Shown here piece after piece: positions 42,372 to 50,880 of a stretch of DNA of 64,000 nt (position 1 is its first letter; each line of letters starts with the position of its first letter). The notes under the pieces were generated by a model. That model did not search any database. It was not told the DNA's origin and saw nothing but the letters and a program-made list of their open reading frames with translations. The stretch lies in the NCBI GenBank assembly GCA_949289155.1, contig CASEMX010000014.1, forward strand, positions 17,721 to 81,720, given 5' to 3'. The stretch is from an uncultured Parabacteroides sp. Its GTDB lineage: Bacteria; Bacteroidota; Bacteroidia; Bacteroidales; Tannerellaceae. The translations under genes and the position numbers were made by a program.

Positions 42372-42902
42372 ATGAAGGTTTATTTGGTAAGACATACTTC
42401 TGTAAATATACAAAAAGGAGTCTCTTACGGACAAACAGATGTCCCGTTGCGAAATTCGTTTGAAGTCGAGGCAGAAGTGACGCGAAAAAATCTGGAGGGG
42501 TTAGTTTTTGACCGCGTATTTTGCAGTCCTTTAGGCCGTTGTGTCCGATTGGCTGCATTTTGTGGCTATCCGGATGCCATTCGAGAGGGACGTTTGAAAG
42601 AACTTAACTTCGGTGATTGGGAAATGAAATCTTGGGATGAGATATCGGCTGACCCTTATTCTCGAAAATGGTTTGAGGATTGGGTAAACGTTCCGACACG
42701 CAATGGCGAATCTTTGATGCAATTATATAATCGTTTGACTGGATTTTTTGAAGAACTGAAGGAGCAAACTTATCACCAAGTTTGCCTTTTTACTCATGGC
42801 GGAATTTTGACATCTGCCTGCGTTTATGCTGGAAAATATGGATTAAAAGAGGCTTTTGAACATGTTCCTCCTTATGGAGCAGTGATTTGTATAGAAATTT
42901 AA
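42372..42902 (+). CDS. cobC: Alpha-ribazole phosphatase, histidine-phosphatase family
   Basis: The 176-residue protein is a phosphoglycerate-mutase-like phosphatase: catalytic His in LVRHTSVN, the SPLGRCVRLA segment, acid Glu in LKELNFGDWEMKSW and the second His in LFTHGGIL. CobC removes the phosphate from alpha-ribazole phosphate or adenosylcobalamin phosphate. The general family is broad, so the specific role is supported mainly by position directly behind cbiB-cobU-cobT-cobS. The gap to cobS (109 bp) is larger than others in the cluster. Confidence 0.9.
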   Translation: MKVYLVRHTSVNIQKGVSYGQTDVPLRNSFEVEAEVTRKNLEGLVFDRVFCSPLGRCVRLAAFCGYPDAIREGRLKELNFGDWEMKSWDEISADPYSRKWFEDWVNVPTRNGESLMQLYNRLTGFFEELKEQTYHQVCLFTHGGILTSACVYAGKYGLKEAFEHVPPYGAVICIEI

Positions 42903-42904
42903 TC

Positions 42905-42912
42905 TATCTTTA
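42905..42912 (+). promoter_or_regulatory. Candidate -7 box of the ECF sigma operon
   Basis: TATCTTTA, one change from TAnnTTTG, immediately after the cobC stop and 13 bases before the sigma factor ATG. Confidence 0.4.
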
Positions 42913-42925
42913 CCGAGAAATTACG

Positions 42926-43492
42926 ATGATAAAGATGCGACAACATTTTGACATAGATAGCGTATTAGGTACAGAATTGCAAGATCCAACCAAGCGCCGA
43001 GCGGCTTTTTCCCGTATAGTTACATTGTATGGCGAGAAATTATACTGGCAAATTCGAAAAATGGTATTAAGTCATGAGGACGCAGATGATTTGTTGCAGA
43101 ATACTTTCTTGAAAGCATGGAGTAATTTAGACTATTTCAGGGGAGAAGCAAAAATTTCGACTTGGCTATTTAAGATAGCAATCAATGAATGCTTGACTTT
43201 TATTAATAAGCAACGCATGCAAAACAGTATTTCGATAGATGATGCAGATGTTTTTTTGTTGGAACGCCTTAAGAGTGATGAGTTCTTCAATGGAGATGAA
43301 ATCCAATTAAGGCTTCAGGAAGCTATCTTGAGACTTCCGGAAAAACAACGGTTAGTATTCAATATGAAATATTTTGATAATATGAAATATGATGAAATTT
43401 CGGAAATACTCGGGACGTCTGTCGGCGCATTAAAGGCTTCTTATCATTATGCTGTCAAAAAGATAGAAGAATATTTAACGAAAAGTATTTAA
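42926..43492 (+). CDS. ECF-type RNA polymerase sigma factor
   Basis: The 188-residue protein has region 2 (about 20-95; YWQIRKMVLSHEDADDLLQNTFLKAWSNLDYFRGEAKISTWLFKIAINECL) and region 4 (about 130-180; LRLPEKQRLVFNMKYFDNMKYDEISEILGTSVGALKASYHYAVKKIEEYL), joined by a short linker, with no region 1 or 3. That is the extracytoplasmic-function layout. The two genes behind it are a one-helix membrane protein and a small secreted protein, which suggests a sigma/anti-sigma/sensor set. ATG 42926 is used; the frame's earlier codon overlaps cobC. Confidence 0.92.
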   Translation: MIKMRQHFDIDSVLGTELQDPTKRRAAFSRIVTLYGEKLYWQIRKMVLSHEDADDLLQNTFLKAWSNLDYFRGEAKISTWLFKIAINECLTFINKQRMQNSISIDDADVFLLERLKSDEFFNGDEIQLRLQEAILRLPEKQRLVFNMKYFDNMKYDEISEILGTSVGALKASYHYAVKKIEEYLTKSI

Positions 43493-43539
43493 ACCATCTG
43501 TCAATGGAATAGTCTTATTAAATATAAAAGCCAAAAGAT

Positions 43540-43944
43540 ATGAAAAACGAAGATGATAATCTGAAAAAAGTTCCAAAAGAAAATCCTTTCCGTGTCCCAG
43601 AAGGGTATATGGAAGGGCTGACAGCTCGGATTATGAAGCAAATTCCGGACGAAATGCCGCAAATCGAGCCTCAAGAAGTCTCGTTATGGGAAAAAGTTCG
43701 TCCGATTCTCTATCTGGCTGCTATGTTTGTGGGATTAGGCTTATTTTTTGAAGCCATTGCTTATTTCGATACTTCAGAAGAGGCATCGATAGTTTCCGAT
43801 TCTTTGTTGGTAAATACGGAAGTGCCTGATCAATCTTTGTTTACGGAAGAGGATTCTTATAATGAAGATGAAGATTATCTTGCTTATATTGAAGATTGGT
43901 ATGCGGATGCTTTAATTCAAGAAGAATTGAACGAAGAAGAATAA
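43540..43944 (+). CDS. Small membrane protein, probable anti-sigma factor
   Basis: The 134-residue protein has a cytoplasmic start of about 50 residues including FRVPEGYMEGLTARIMKQIPDE, one membrane helix (about 57-73) and an acidic extracytoplasmic part rich in Glu, Asp and Tyr. The VPEGY-(F/M)-xxLtarIm motif is common in small proteins next to ECF sigma genes in Bacteroidetes. Position directly behind the ECF sigma gene supports an anti-sigma role. No zinc-binding anti-sigma motif is present, so the mechanism is inferred. Confidence 0.7.
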   Translation: MKNEDDNLKKVPKENPFRVPEGYMEGLTARIMKQIPDEMPQIEPQEVSLWEKVRPILYLAAMFVGLGLFFEAIAYFDTSEEASIVSDSLLVNTEVPDQSLFTEEDSYNEDEDYLAYIEDWYADALIQEELNEEE

Positions 43945-43991
43945 ACGATTTTTTTACGAAGGTATTAACTTTATTTATATATATAACTGGT

Positions 43992-44456
43992 ATGAATAAA
44001 ATAATTCTCTATATATTTGCGCTGGTTTTAGGAATGAGCTTCACAGAGGTGAGAGCACAAGATTTCAAACGACAAAAGTCTTTCAATAGAGAAGCATTTG
44101 AATCCAAAAAAAATGCTTTTATTACGGCGGAAATCGGATTAACTCCGGAAGAAGCTGCTGCGTTCATTCCATTATGTAATGAATTGCAGCAGAAAAAGTT
44201 TGAGGTCGGTAAAGATTGTAGAAAAAAGAGTCGAGCTATTTGCAAAAAGCAAAATGTTTCTGATGAAGAATACAATCAAACGATAAATATTTGTTTGGAA
44301 AGCCGTATCAAAGAAGCAGAGTTGGAAAAAGAATATTACGAGAAGTTCAGTAAGATTCTGAAACCAGAGAAGCTTTTTAAGTATAAAGGCGCAGAGATGA
44401 AATTTGCAAAGCTCTTTATGAAAGAGCGGAGTAAGAATAAAAAGGAACATCTATAA
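43992..44456 (+). CDS. Small periplasmic protein, Spy/LTXXQ-like candidate
   Basis: The 154-residue protein has a signal peptide (about 1-21, ending VRA). It is then almost wholly helical and highly charged: ITAEIGLTPEEAAAFIPLCNELQQKKFEVGKDCRKKSRAICK and ILKPEKLFKYKGAEMKFAKLFM. The LTPEE-(E)AAAFIPL stretch followed by a late LKPEK repeat resembles the paired LTXXQ motifs of Spy/CpxP-type periplasmic chaperone-sensors. It closes the ECF sigma set and could be the stress-sensing member. Three cysteines are present (Cys61 region, DCRKK and AICKK). This is a similarity by pattern only. Confidence 0.6.
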   Translation: MNKIILYIFALVLGMSFTEVRAQDFKRQKSFNREAFESKKNAFITAEIGLTPEEAAAFIPLCNELQQKKFEVGKDCRKKSRAICKKQNVSDEEYNQTINICLESRIKEAELEKEYYEKFSKILKPEKLFKYKGAEMKFAKLFMKERSKNKKEHL

Positions 44457-44522
44457 GATATAAGAATAAAATTATCATTATTTGTGTTTTTTGTTTAGAT
44501 TTAGTTTTGGCGTTTAATTTTT

Positions 44523-44568
44523 TAGGGAGGGTTAGCGACGGGATGTCGGTTCCCTCTTTTTTTATGCT
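44523..44568 (+). terminator. Probable terminator after the ECF sigma set
   Basis: An imperfect stem (GAGGG with CCCTC and CGAC with GTCG) is followed by seven T residues. Confidence 0.5.
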
Positions 44569-44629
44569 TTCTTCTGAACAAAGCACACTTTTCTTTCATT
44601 TAATTCCATTACGGTCTTATTTTATTTTG

Positions 44630-44637
44630 TATTTTTG
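44630..44637 (+). promoter_or_regulatory. -7 box of the cyclophilin-MATE operon
   Basis: TATTTTTG, exact TAnnTTTG, 33 bases before the cyclophilin start. Confidence 0.55.
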
Positions 44638-44670
44638 TTTCCCGAATTTATAATAGAAAAATAAAAAGAG

Positions 44671-45354
44671 ATGATGACACGGCTATTGACAAGTTTGCTG
44701 ATAACCTTATTGGTTTTGTCTGTTCCTTTTTCACAGGCAAAGGCAGAAGATGAGAAGGAAACGATTGTCCTTATCGATACCGATATGGGAAAAATCAAAG
44801 TAAAGTTGTATAATGATACACCTTTACATCGAGATAACTTTATTAAAAATGTAAATGAGCATTTGTATGATGGATTATTATTTCATCGCGTTATTCGGCA
44901 ATTTGTTATTCAAGCGGGGGATATTCATTCAAAAGATGCTCCGCTGGATAAGCATTTAGGAGATGGTGACCCGGACTATCGAATTCCGGCAGAAATTGTT
45001 TATCCGAAGCATTTTCATAAGGCAGGAGCTCTGTGTGCTGCACGAACCAGTGACGATGTGAATCCAAAGAGGGAATCTTCCGCTTCGCAATTTTATATTG
45101 TAACGGGTACTTTCTATACAGAGATGGAATTGGACAAGTGGGAAAAGGAGAAGAATATTAAATTTACGCCGGAGCAGCGGGAAGCTTATATGATGGAGGG
45201 TGGACGTCCGGACTTAGATAACCAATATACTGTGTTCGGTGAGGTTATCAGCGGCATGAAAACCGTTTTTAAAATTCAAATGGTGGAGACGAACGATGAG
45301 GACCGCCCGAAGAAGAATATCAAAATCAAATCAATGAAGATTGTTGAGAAATAA
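44671..45354 (+). CDS. Secreted cyclophilin-type peptidyl-prolyl isomerase
   Basis: The 227-residue protein has a signal peptide (about 1-25, ending AKA) and a cyclophilin domain: TDMGKIKVKLYNDTPLHRDNFIKNV, the active-site FHRVIRQFVIQAGD, ASQFYIVTG and DNQYTVFGEVISGMKTV. The catalytic Arg of FHRVI and the Gln of FVIQAGD are present. An insertion of about 45 residues between ASQFYIVTG and the VFGEV strand is usual in Bacteroidetes homologues. It helps prolyl isomerisation of envelope proteins. The MATE gene starts directly after the stop. Confidence 0.92.
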   Translation: MMTRLLTSLLITLLVLSVPFSQAKAEDEKETIVLIDTDMGKIKVKLYNDTPLHRDNFIKNVNEHLYDGLLFHRVIRQFVIQAGDIHSKDAPLDKHLGDGDPDYRIPAEIVYPKHFHKAGALCAARTSDDVNPKRESSASQFYIVTGTFYTEMELDKWEKEKNIKFTPEQREAYMMEGGRPDLDNQYTVFGEVISGMKTVFKIQMVETNDEDRPKKNIKIKSMKIVEK

Positions 45355-46680
45355 ATGAATCATTATAAGGAGACGATTCGTTTAGGTGTCCCGATTATGT
45401 TGGGACAGCTGGGGATTATTGTGGTGAATTTTGCCGATAATATTATGGTCGGTCACCATAGTACGCAGGAATTGGCTGCTGCTTCGTTTGTCAACAACTT
45501 TTTTAATTTGGCGTTTATTTTCGGAATGGGCTTCTCTTATGGATTGACACCCATCATCGGGCGTCTTTTCGCGCAAGGGAAAAAGGAAGAGGCGGGAGCG
45601 GTTCTGAAGAATAGCCTCGTGATAAACTTTATCGTCGGCATTTTGCTCAGCCTCTGTATGCTGTTCCTTCTTTTCAATCTTGATTGGTTGAATCAGCCGA
45701 AAGAGCTGTACCCCTACATTCTTCCTTATTATATATTGCAGCTGTTTTCTGTCGTTTTCGCGATGCTTTTTAATTCGTTCAAACAGTTTAGCGATGGGAC
45801 GACCGATACGCTTACGCCGATGTATATCATGCTTTCTGCGAATGTCCTGAATATTATAGGCAACTACTTTTTGATTTATGGACACGGGGGCTTTCCTGAA
45901 ATGGGACTGACCGGGGCTGGCATTTCTACGCTTTTCAGTCGCATTTTGACTTTTGCGGTATTCCTCTTGCTCTTTTTTAACCGCAAAAAATATGCGATTT
46001 ATTTGCAGGGTTTCCGTTCGACGCGTATCTGCAAAGAGAAAATCCGGAGCCTTGTGCGATTGGGACTGCCGGTCGGTTTTCAGATGGGGGTAGAGACCGG
46101 CTCGTTCAGTTTAAGCGTCATCATGATGGGATGGATTGGGAGCATTGCCTTGGCTGCATATCAAGTGGCAGGAGTCATTACGACGCTTGGCTTTATGTTT
46201 TATTACGGTATCGGAGCCGCCGTGTCGATTCGCGTCAGCAATTTCTACGGAAGCGATAATCCGGCGGAGATTCACCGTGCAGTGAAGGCAGGTTTTCATA
46301 TTATGCTTTGCAGTATGTTGTCGTTTGTCGCTTTTCTGTTGCTTTTCCGGGCGCAAATCGGATATCTGTTTACTCCAGAGGAAGATGTCGTCCGGTTAGT
46401 GGCGATTTTCTGTTGGCCGATGATGCTTTATCAATTCGGAGATGCGTTGCAAATCTTGTATGCCAATGCCCTGCGAGGGATTACTGATGTAAAATATATG
46501 GCGAAGGTGGCGCTGCTTTGCCACTTCGGATTGGCACTGCCGATTGGTTACCTCTGCGGATTCGTATTGGATTGGGGCGCACTCGGCGTGTGGTGCGGAT
46601 TTCCGATTAGCTTAACCACTTTAGGCATCCTTCTTTGGTTCCGTTTTAGTAGATTGCTTCGGGAAAAGGAGTTAAATTAA
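45355..46680 (+). CDS. MATE family multidrug/Na+ (H+) antiporter
   Basis: The 441-residue protein has 12 membrane helices in two halves: GVPIMLGQLGIIVVNFADNIMVGHHSTQELAAASFVNN at the start, ANVLNIIGNYFLIYG (the N-terminal MATE motif) and, in the second half, GLPVGFQMGVETGSFSLSVIMMGWIG and LYQFGDALQILYANALRGITDVKYM. MATE transporters export cationic drugs or metabolites using Na+ or H+ gradients; the substrate is not evident. It starts right after the cyclophilin stop. Downstream is a three-unit 42-bp array against the convergent holB. Confidence 0.94.
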   Translation: MNHYKETIRLGVPIMLGQLGIIVVNFADNIMVGHHSTQELAAASFVNNFFNLAFIFGMGFSYGLTPIIGRLFAQGKKEEAGAVLKNSLVINFIVGILLSLCMLFLLFNLDWLNQPKELYPYILPYYILQLFSVVFAMLFNSFKQFSDGTTDTLTPMYIMLSANVLNIIGNYFLIYGHGGFPEMGLTGAGISTLFSRILTFAVFLLLFFNRKKYAIYLQGFRSTRICKEKIRSLVRLGLPVGFQMGVETGSFSLSVIMMGWIGSIALAAYQVAGVITTLGFMFYYGIGAAVSIRVSNFYGSDNPAEIHRAVKAGFHIMLCSMLSFVAFLLLFRAQIGYLFTPEEDVVRLVAIFCWPMMLYQFGDALQILYANALRGITDVKYMAKVALLCHFGLALPIGYLCGFVLDWGALGVWCGFPISLTTLGILLWFRFSRLLREKELN

Positions 46681-46706
46681 ATACTGGTACACCCGTTGAG
46701 GGTCGT

Positions 46707-46832
46707 CAATTGGTGTTCCGCCGCAAAAATATGCCGATTGTAAGGTTACAATTGGTGTCCCGGCGCGAAAATATGCCGATTGTAGGGTTACAATTGGTGT
46801 TCCGCCACGAAAATACCCCGATTGTAGGGTTA
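46707..46832. repeat. Three 42-bp units between convergent MATE and holB genes
   Basis: CAATTGGTGT-starting units at 46707, 46749 and 46791, exactly 42 bp apart. Across each unit junction CCGATTGTA pairs with TACAATTGG (one mismatch) around a 4-base loop, so the repeats form a chain of hairpins. Confidence 0.8.
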
Positions 46833-46846
46833 CAATGACTTTCCGA

Positions 46847-47971
46847 TTATCGTTTGATAAGCACGGTAATTTTCAGCGCGAGGTCGAAAAAGACCATTTT
46901 CGCATTGACGTTTTGGGAAATATGAAGTTCGGCAGTCGCAAGCTCGTCCATCAGGTCAATGACGTTCCGTTCATTAATGAAAGGAGAAAAACGAATGGCA
47001 AATGCCGCCTCTTCACGATTCATATAGTTCAGTTCCGGCGCAGAAAAGCGGCAGACGAAATTCTCCCGGATTAACCGTTGGCAATAGGCGAGGAAATTCT
47101 TCTGCTTTTCCCGCCCGATGGCGGCAAGCTGGTCGGCCTGCTCTTTCATGCCTTTTACGTTGCGCGCCCACGAGTTGCGCATAATGGTTTTGAATTGTTC
47201 CAAAAAGAATTGGTTTTCTTCGTTAATGCTGATAGCCTGAATCGCTTGCAACATGCTTCCGTTGGCAAGATGCGCGATATATTTGGCATCTTCCGGCGAA
47301 AGTCCGTAACCGGATTGCATGGCAGCAGCGATATCTTCGGAATGGATGCCGTGGATATTGATTCGTTGGGCGCGCGACTGGATGGTCCCCAAAACCGACT
47401 CCGGAGCTTCAGATACCATCAGGATAGCCGTCCGAGCGGGAGGCTCTTCGATAATCTTCAACAGCTTATTCGCACAAGTCGGATGCAGTTTTTCGGGCAA
47501 CCATACGATAAGAATACGGTATTCTGCCTCATAGATTTTCAGACTCAGCTTATGCATAATCTCGTCACTCTCTTTGGAGTAAATCAATGCCTGGCTATTT
47601 CCGGCGTCAATGTAATCCAGCCAGTCATCTAACGAGAAATAGCTATGTTCGTGCAAGAAATTGCGCCATTCCGGGAGGTAATCGTCGCATAACTCCTTTT
47701 TACGCTCTTTTTTGGCGACAATCGGAAAAACGAAATGCAAATCCGGATGCGCCAGCGCATCATATTTAAGACATGAGGGACAATGCCCGCAGGAATCCGT
47801 ATCGCTCCGGTTTTGGCAATTCAAATAGCGCGCATAAGCGAGAGCCAATGCAAATGCTCCGGTTCCGCCCTTCTCCGTGAAGAGCTGGGCGTGAGGGATA
47901 ACGCCTGTTTGTGCCGAGCGGATGAGATGCTGCTTAATCTCTGTCTGTCCAATGATATCTTTGAAATACAT
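46847..47971 (-). CDS. holB: DNA polymerase III delta' subunit
   Basis: HolB is part of the clamp loader that places the sliding clamp at primer ends. The 374-residue AAA+ protein begins FKDIIGQTEIKQHLIRSAQTGVIPHAQLFTEKGGTGAFALALAYARYL and has a zinc-type cysteine cluster (CQNRSDTDSCGHCPSCLKYD). It then shows RILIVWLPEKLHPTCANKLLKIIEEPPARTAILMVSEAPESVLGTIQSRAQ, the SRxQ-type sensor region. The P-loop is degenerate (GGTGAF instead of GxxGxGKT), as expected for delta', which does not hydrolyse ATP. It is the last gene of a queD-queE-holB run, 27 bp behind queE. Confidence 0.93.
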   Translation of the reverse strand: MYFKDIIGQTEIKQHLIRSAQTGVIPHAQLFTEKGGTGAFALALAYARYLNCQNRSDTDSCGHCPSCLKYDALAHPDLHFVFPIVAKKERKKELCDDYLPEWRNFLHEHSYFSLDDWLDYIDAGNSQALIYSKESDEIMHKLSLKIYEAEYRILIVWLPEKLHPTCANKLLKIIEEPPARTAILMVSEAPESVLGTIQSRAQRINIHGIHSEDIAAAMQSGYGLSPEDAKYIAHLANGSMLQAIQAISINEENQFFLEQFKTIMRNSWARNVKGMKEQADQLAAIGREKQKNFLAYCQRLIRENFVCRFSAPELNYMNREEAAFAIRFSPFINERNVIDLMDELATAELHISQNVNAKMVFFDLALKITVLIKR

Positions 47972-47998
47972 CGCTTTTTATTTTAATTCGGGAAGGGG

Positions 47999-48541
47999 TT
48001 ATGCGATAGAAATCAGTTTGTGGGTTTGCAAACTCAGCCGCCAATGGGGATGAGCCAAGATATATTCCACCACCTCCTGTGTATTTTTACACGAACAGGG
48101 CTGGAGGAAATAATGCGTAGCCGGCAATGTCGCGAAAGACTCGACATCTTGCCCGGTAAACACCACTTTTACTTCATCCATGCGCTCCAAGACGACGGGC
48201 GCATCCTTCGGAGAGCAGGTAATCCAGTCGATATCTTTGGGCAATGGATGCGTTCCGTTGGTTTCGATGCAAACATATTTCCCGATGGCATGAAGGCGGC
48301 TAATCAGTTCATCGTCTATCCAAAGCGAAGGCTCACCGCCAGTCAGGATAACCATCCGCGCCGGACATTGTGCCGCTTGACGGATAATCTCTTCATCGCT
48401 CATGAAAGTACCCGCTTCATGCTGCGTATCGCAAAAGCTGCATTTCAGATTGCATCCGGAGAAACGGATAAACAATGCCGGCGTCCCGGTATGGAATCCT
48501 TCTCCCTGCAAGCTGTAGAATATTTCGTTAATCTTTCTCAT
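47999..48541 (-). CDS. queE: 7-carboxy-7-deazaguanine synthase QueE (radical SAM)
   Basis: QueE converts carboxytetrahydropterin to 7-carboxy-7-deazaguanine in queuosine synthesis. The 180-residue protein has the radical-SAM cluster motif Cys30-x3-Cys34-x2-Cys37 in FSGCNLKCSFCDT, the N-terminal EIFYSLQGEGFHTGTPALFIRF, the SAM-contacting VILTGGEPS and YVCIETNGTHP. It is at the short end of the family, as are several Bacteroidetes versions. It overlaps queD by 14 bp, so the two consecutive pathway enzymes are translationally coupled. Confidence 0.95.
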   Translation of the reverse strand: MRKINEIFYSLQGEGFHTGTPALFIRFSGCNLKCSFCDTQHEAGTFMSDEEIIRQAAQCPARMVILTGGEPSLWIDDELISRLHAIGKYVCIETNGTHPLPKDIDWITCSPKDAPVVLERMDEVKVVFTGQDVESFATLPATHYFLQPCSCKNTQEVVEYILAHPHWRLSLQTHKLISIA

Positions 48542-48860
48542 AAATAGCCGTGTTGCCTTCAGATTCTTGTACCTCTACTTTAAAACAATTCGGAACACGC
48601 TCACAAATCCAACAGGCGATATTCTCGGCTGTAGGATTGAATGGCAGGATGTCGTTCAGGTTCTTATGGTCCAGTTCCTCTTTCACCAGCTGTTTAATCA
48701 GGCTGAAATCCGTAACCATGCCATCTTCGTTTAATTCTTTCGAGCGGCAATGGATGGTGATAATCCAATTATGCCCATGCAAGTTGCTACATTTGCTCGG
48801 ATAGGATAGGGAGAGCTGATGCGCTGCTGATATTTCCAATCGTTTGATAACCGTGTACAT
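48528..48860 (-). CDS. queD: 6-carboxytetrahydropterin synthase QueD
   Basis: QueD makes 6-carboxy-5,6,7,8-tetrahydropterin from dihydroneopterin triphosphate. The 110-residue protein has the zinc ligands His14 (FSAAHQL-like, here ISAAHQL) and His28/His30 (CSNLHGHNW), with the catalytic Cys24 just before. It continues with the family pattern GMVTDFSLIKQLVKEELDHKNLND, PTAENIACWI and the C-terminal VEVQESEGNTAIYE. The ATG at 48860 (MYTVIKRLEISAAH) is preferred; the frame back to 48965 crosses the -7 box at 48901-48908. It heads the queD-queE-holB operon. Confidence 0.94.
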   Translation of the reverse strand: MYTVIKRLEISAAHQLSLSYPSKCSNLHGHNWIITIHCRSKELNEDGMVTDFSLIKQLVKEELDHKNLNDILPFNPTAENIACWICERVPNCFKVEVQESEGNTAIYEKD

Positions 48861-48900
48861 ATTTATATTATAAATCGCAATATTGTCGTGCTGTAGTGTG

Positions 48901-48908
48901 CAAAGATA
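48901..48908 (-). promoter_or_regulatory. -7 box of the queD-queE-holB operon
   Basis: The minus strand reads TATCTTTG, exact consensus, 40 bases before the queD ATG. No preQ1 riboswitch-like leader could be recognised in the short leader. Confidence 0.6.
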
Positions 48909-49137
48909 CGGCGATTTGCCGATTCTGTATGCAAAAGCATTTATTTTTCCTGAAAAAATAGACAAGGGTCGAGCGTTCTATTTTGTCAAATCTATCGCCT
49001 CTGAGAAATTTCTACAAAGGAAATAGTGGATATCCTGATTTTAATTGCTAATTTTACCAACCTTTTTGCAAAGCGGATACAATAATGGGGCAGTGCGAGA
49101 AGGAAAATGAGCAAGATAAAAAGAAAAAAACATATAA

Positions 49138-50880
49138 ATGACGAACAAATGGAATTATCAACCTCCTACCCAAGAAGAAATTCGGTTGCGGGACAGGTTA
49201 GTTGCCGAACTGGAACTGAATCCGGTTATCGGCTTGCTGCTTGTCCGGCGGGGGCTCACCTCGGCTGAAGAGGTAAGGAAATTCTTCAAACCGAGCTTGA
49301 ACGACCTCGAAGATCCATTCTTAATGCCGGATATGGAGAAGGCGGTCCAACGGCTGAATCATGCGTTAGGACATAAGGAGAAGATTTTGATTTATGGGGA
49401 CTACGATGTGGACGGAACAACTGCCGTAGCATTGGTGTATAAGTACTTGAGGCCTTTTACCTCTAACTTGGATTATTATATCCCTGACCGGTACGATGAG
49501 GGGTACGGCATCTCTTGCAAGGGGATAGATTATGCGTATGAGCAGGGAGTTTCCCTGATTATATCCTTGGATTGCGGCATAAAGGCCGTGGATAAGATTG
49601 AGTATGCCAAGCAGAAGGGAATCGACTGTATCATTTGCGACCATCACATGCCCGACGCTGTATTGCCCGATGCCGTAGCCGTTTTGGATGCCAAACGGGA
49701 AGATTCGGTGTATCCCTACGCTCATCTTAGTGGTTGTGGCGTCGGATTCAAGTTCATGCAGGCGTTTGCGATAAGCAATGGCTTCCCATTCGGTGAACTG
49801 GAGAAGCTGTTGGAGCTGGTTGCGGTCAGTATCGCTTCGGATATCGTTCCGATAACGGGAGAAAACCGAATCCTTGCCTACTATGGCCTCAAGCAAATCA
49901 ATAATAACCCAAGCTTCGGTATCAAAGGGATTATCGATGTCTGCGGGCTCTCAAATAAGGAGATAACCATCGGCGATATTGTCTTTAAGATAGGACCGCG
50001 TCTGAATGCCTCCGGGCGGATGATGAATGGCAAGGAGGCGGTCGAACTGCTGCTTTCCCGGGACGCTTCTACGGCAAGAGCCAAGAGCGAAAGCATTAAT
50101 CACTACAATGAGGAGCGCAGAGAGTTGGACAAGAAGATTACCGACGAGGCAAATGAAATTATACAGGGATTCGACAAGCAGGGAGAGCAAAATGCCATCA
50201 TCGTCTATAATCCGGAGTGGCATAAGGGGGTAATCGGCATCGTGGCGTCCCGTCTGACCGAAAAGTACTACCGCCCCGCCGTAGTTCTCACTAAAGCATC
50301 GGATTTGGTGACCGGTTCGGCGCGTTCAGTGATGGGCTTTGATATTTATAAGGCGGTTGAGGGCTGCCGGGACCTGCTGGAGAATTTCGGGGGGCATACT
50401 TACGCGGCGGGGCTCTCGCTGAAGGAAGAGAACCTCGAGGCGTTCAAAAAACGCTTCCAACAAATCGCTGCCGAGGAGATTATTCCGGAACAGATGACGC
50501 CCCAGCTCGATATCGATGCCTTTTTGGATTTAAAGGAGATAACTCCGCGGTTTGCAGCCGACCTTAAGAAAATGAGTCCCTTCGGACCGGAAAACCAGAA
50601 GCCCGTTTTCTGTACCCGTGGTGTTCTTGACTACGGTACGAGCAAATTGGTAGGAAAGGAGCTGGAGCACATTAAGCTGGAGGTAATCGACAGCAAGTCG
50701 CCCTCGTCGCCCATCCACGGAATCGCTTTTGGCATGAGCAGCTATTGCGACGCCATAAAAAAGATGATACCGTTCGATATCTGTTATACCATCGAGGAGA
50801 ATACCTATAATGGCAATACGAACCTCCAACTGCAGGTCAAGGATATTCGCTTCGGAGAAGATGACACGATGCATGGATAA
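49138..50880 (+). CDS. recJ: Single-stranded-DNA-specific exonuclease RecJ
   Basis: The 580-residue 5'-3' exonuclease acts in recombination and mismatch repair. The DHH phosphoesterase motifs are intact: LIYGDYDVDGTTA (motif I), SLDCGIKAVD (motif II), CDHHMPD (motif III) and SIASDIVPI (motif IV). The DHHA1 domain follows with GHTYAAGLSLKEENL, then the OB-like C-terminal domain. The stop overlaps the start of the second recQ gene by 8 bp. RecJ and RecQ are known to act together at stalled forks and gaps, and the overlap ties their synthesis here. Confidence 0.96.
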   Translation: MTNKWNYQPPTQEEIRLRDRLVAELELNPVIGLLLVRRGLTSAEEVRKFFKPSLNDLEDPFLMPDMEKAVQRLNHALGHKEKILIYGDYDVDGTTAVALVYKYLRPFTSNLDYYIPDRYDEGYGISCKGIDYAYEQGVSLIISLDCGIKAVDKIEYAKQKGIDCIICDHHMPDAVLPDAVAVLDAKREDSVYPYAHLSGCGVGFKFMQAFAISNGFPFGELEKLLELVAVSIASDIVPITGENRILAYYGLKQINNNPSFGIKGIIDVCGLSNKEITIGDIVFKIGPRLNASGRMMNGKEAVELLLSRDASTARAKSESINHYNEERRELDKKITDEANEIIQGFDKQGEQNAIIVYNPEWHKGVIGIVASRLTEKYYRPAVVLTKASDLVTGSARSVMGFDIYKAVEGCRDLLENFGGHTYAAGLSLKEENLEAFKKRFQQIAAEEIIPEQMTPQLDIDAFLDLKEITPRFAADLKKMSPFGPENQKPVFCTRGVLDYGTSKLVGKELEHIKLEVIDSKSPSSPIHGIAFGMSSYCDAIKKMIPFDICYTIEENTYNGNTNLQLQVKDIRFGEDDTMHG

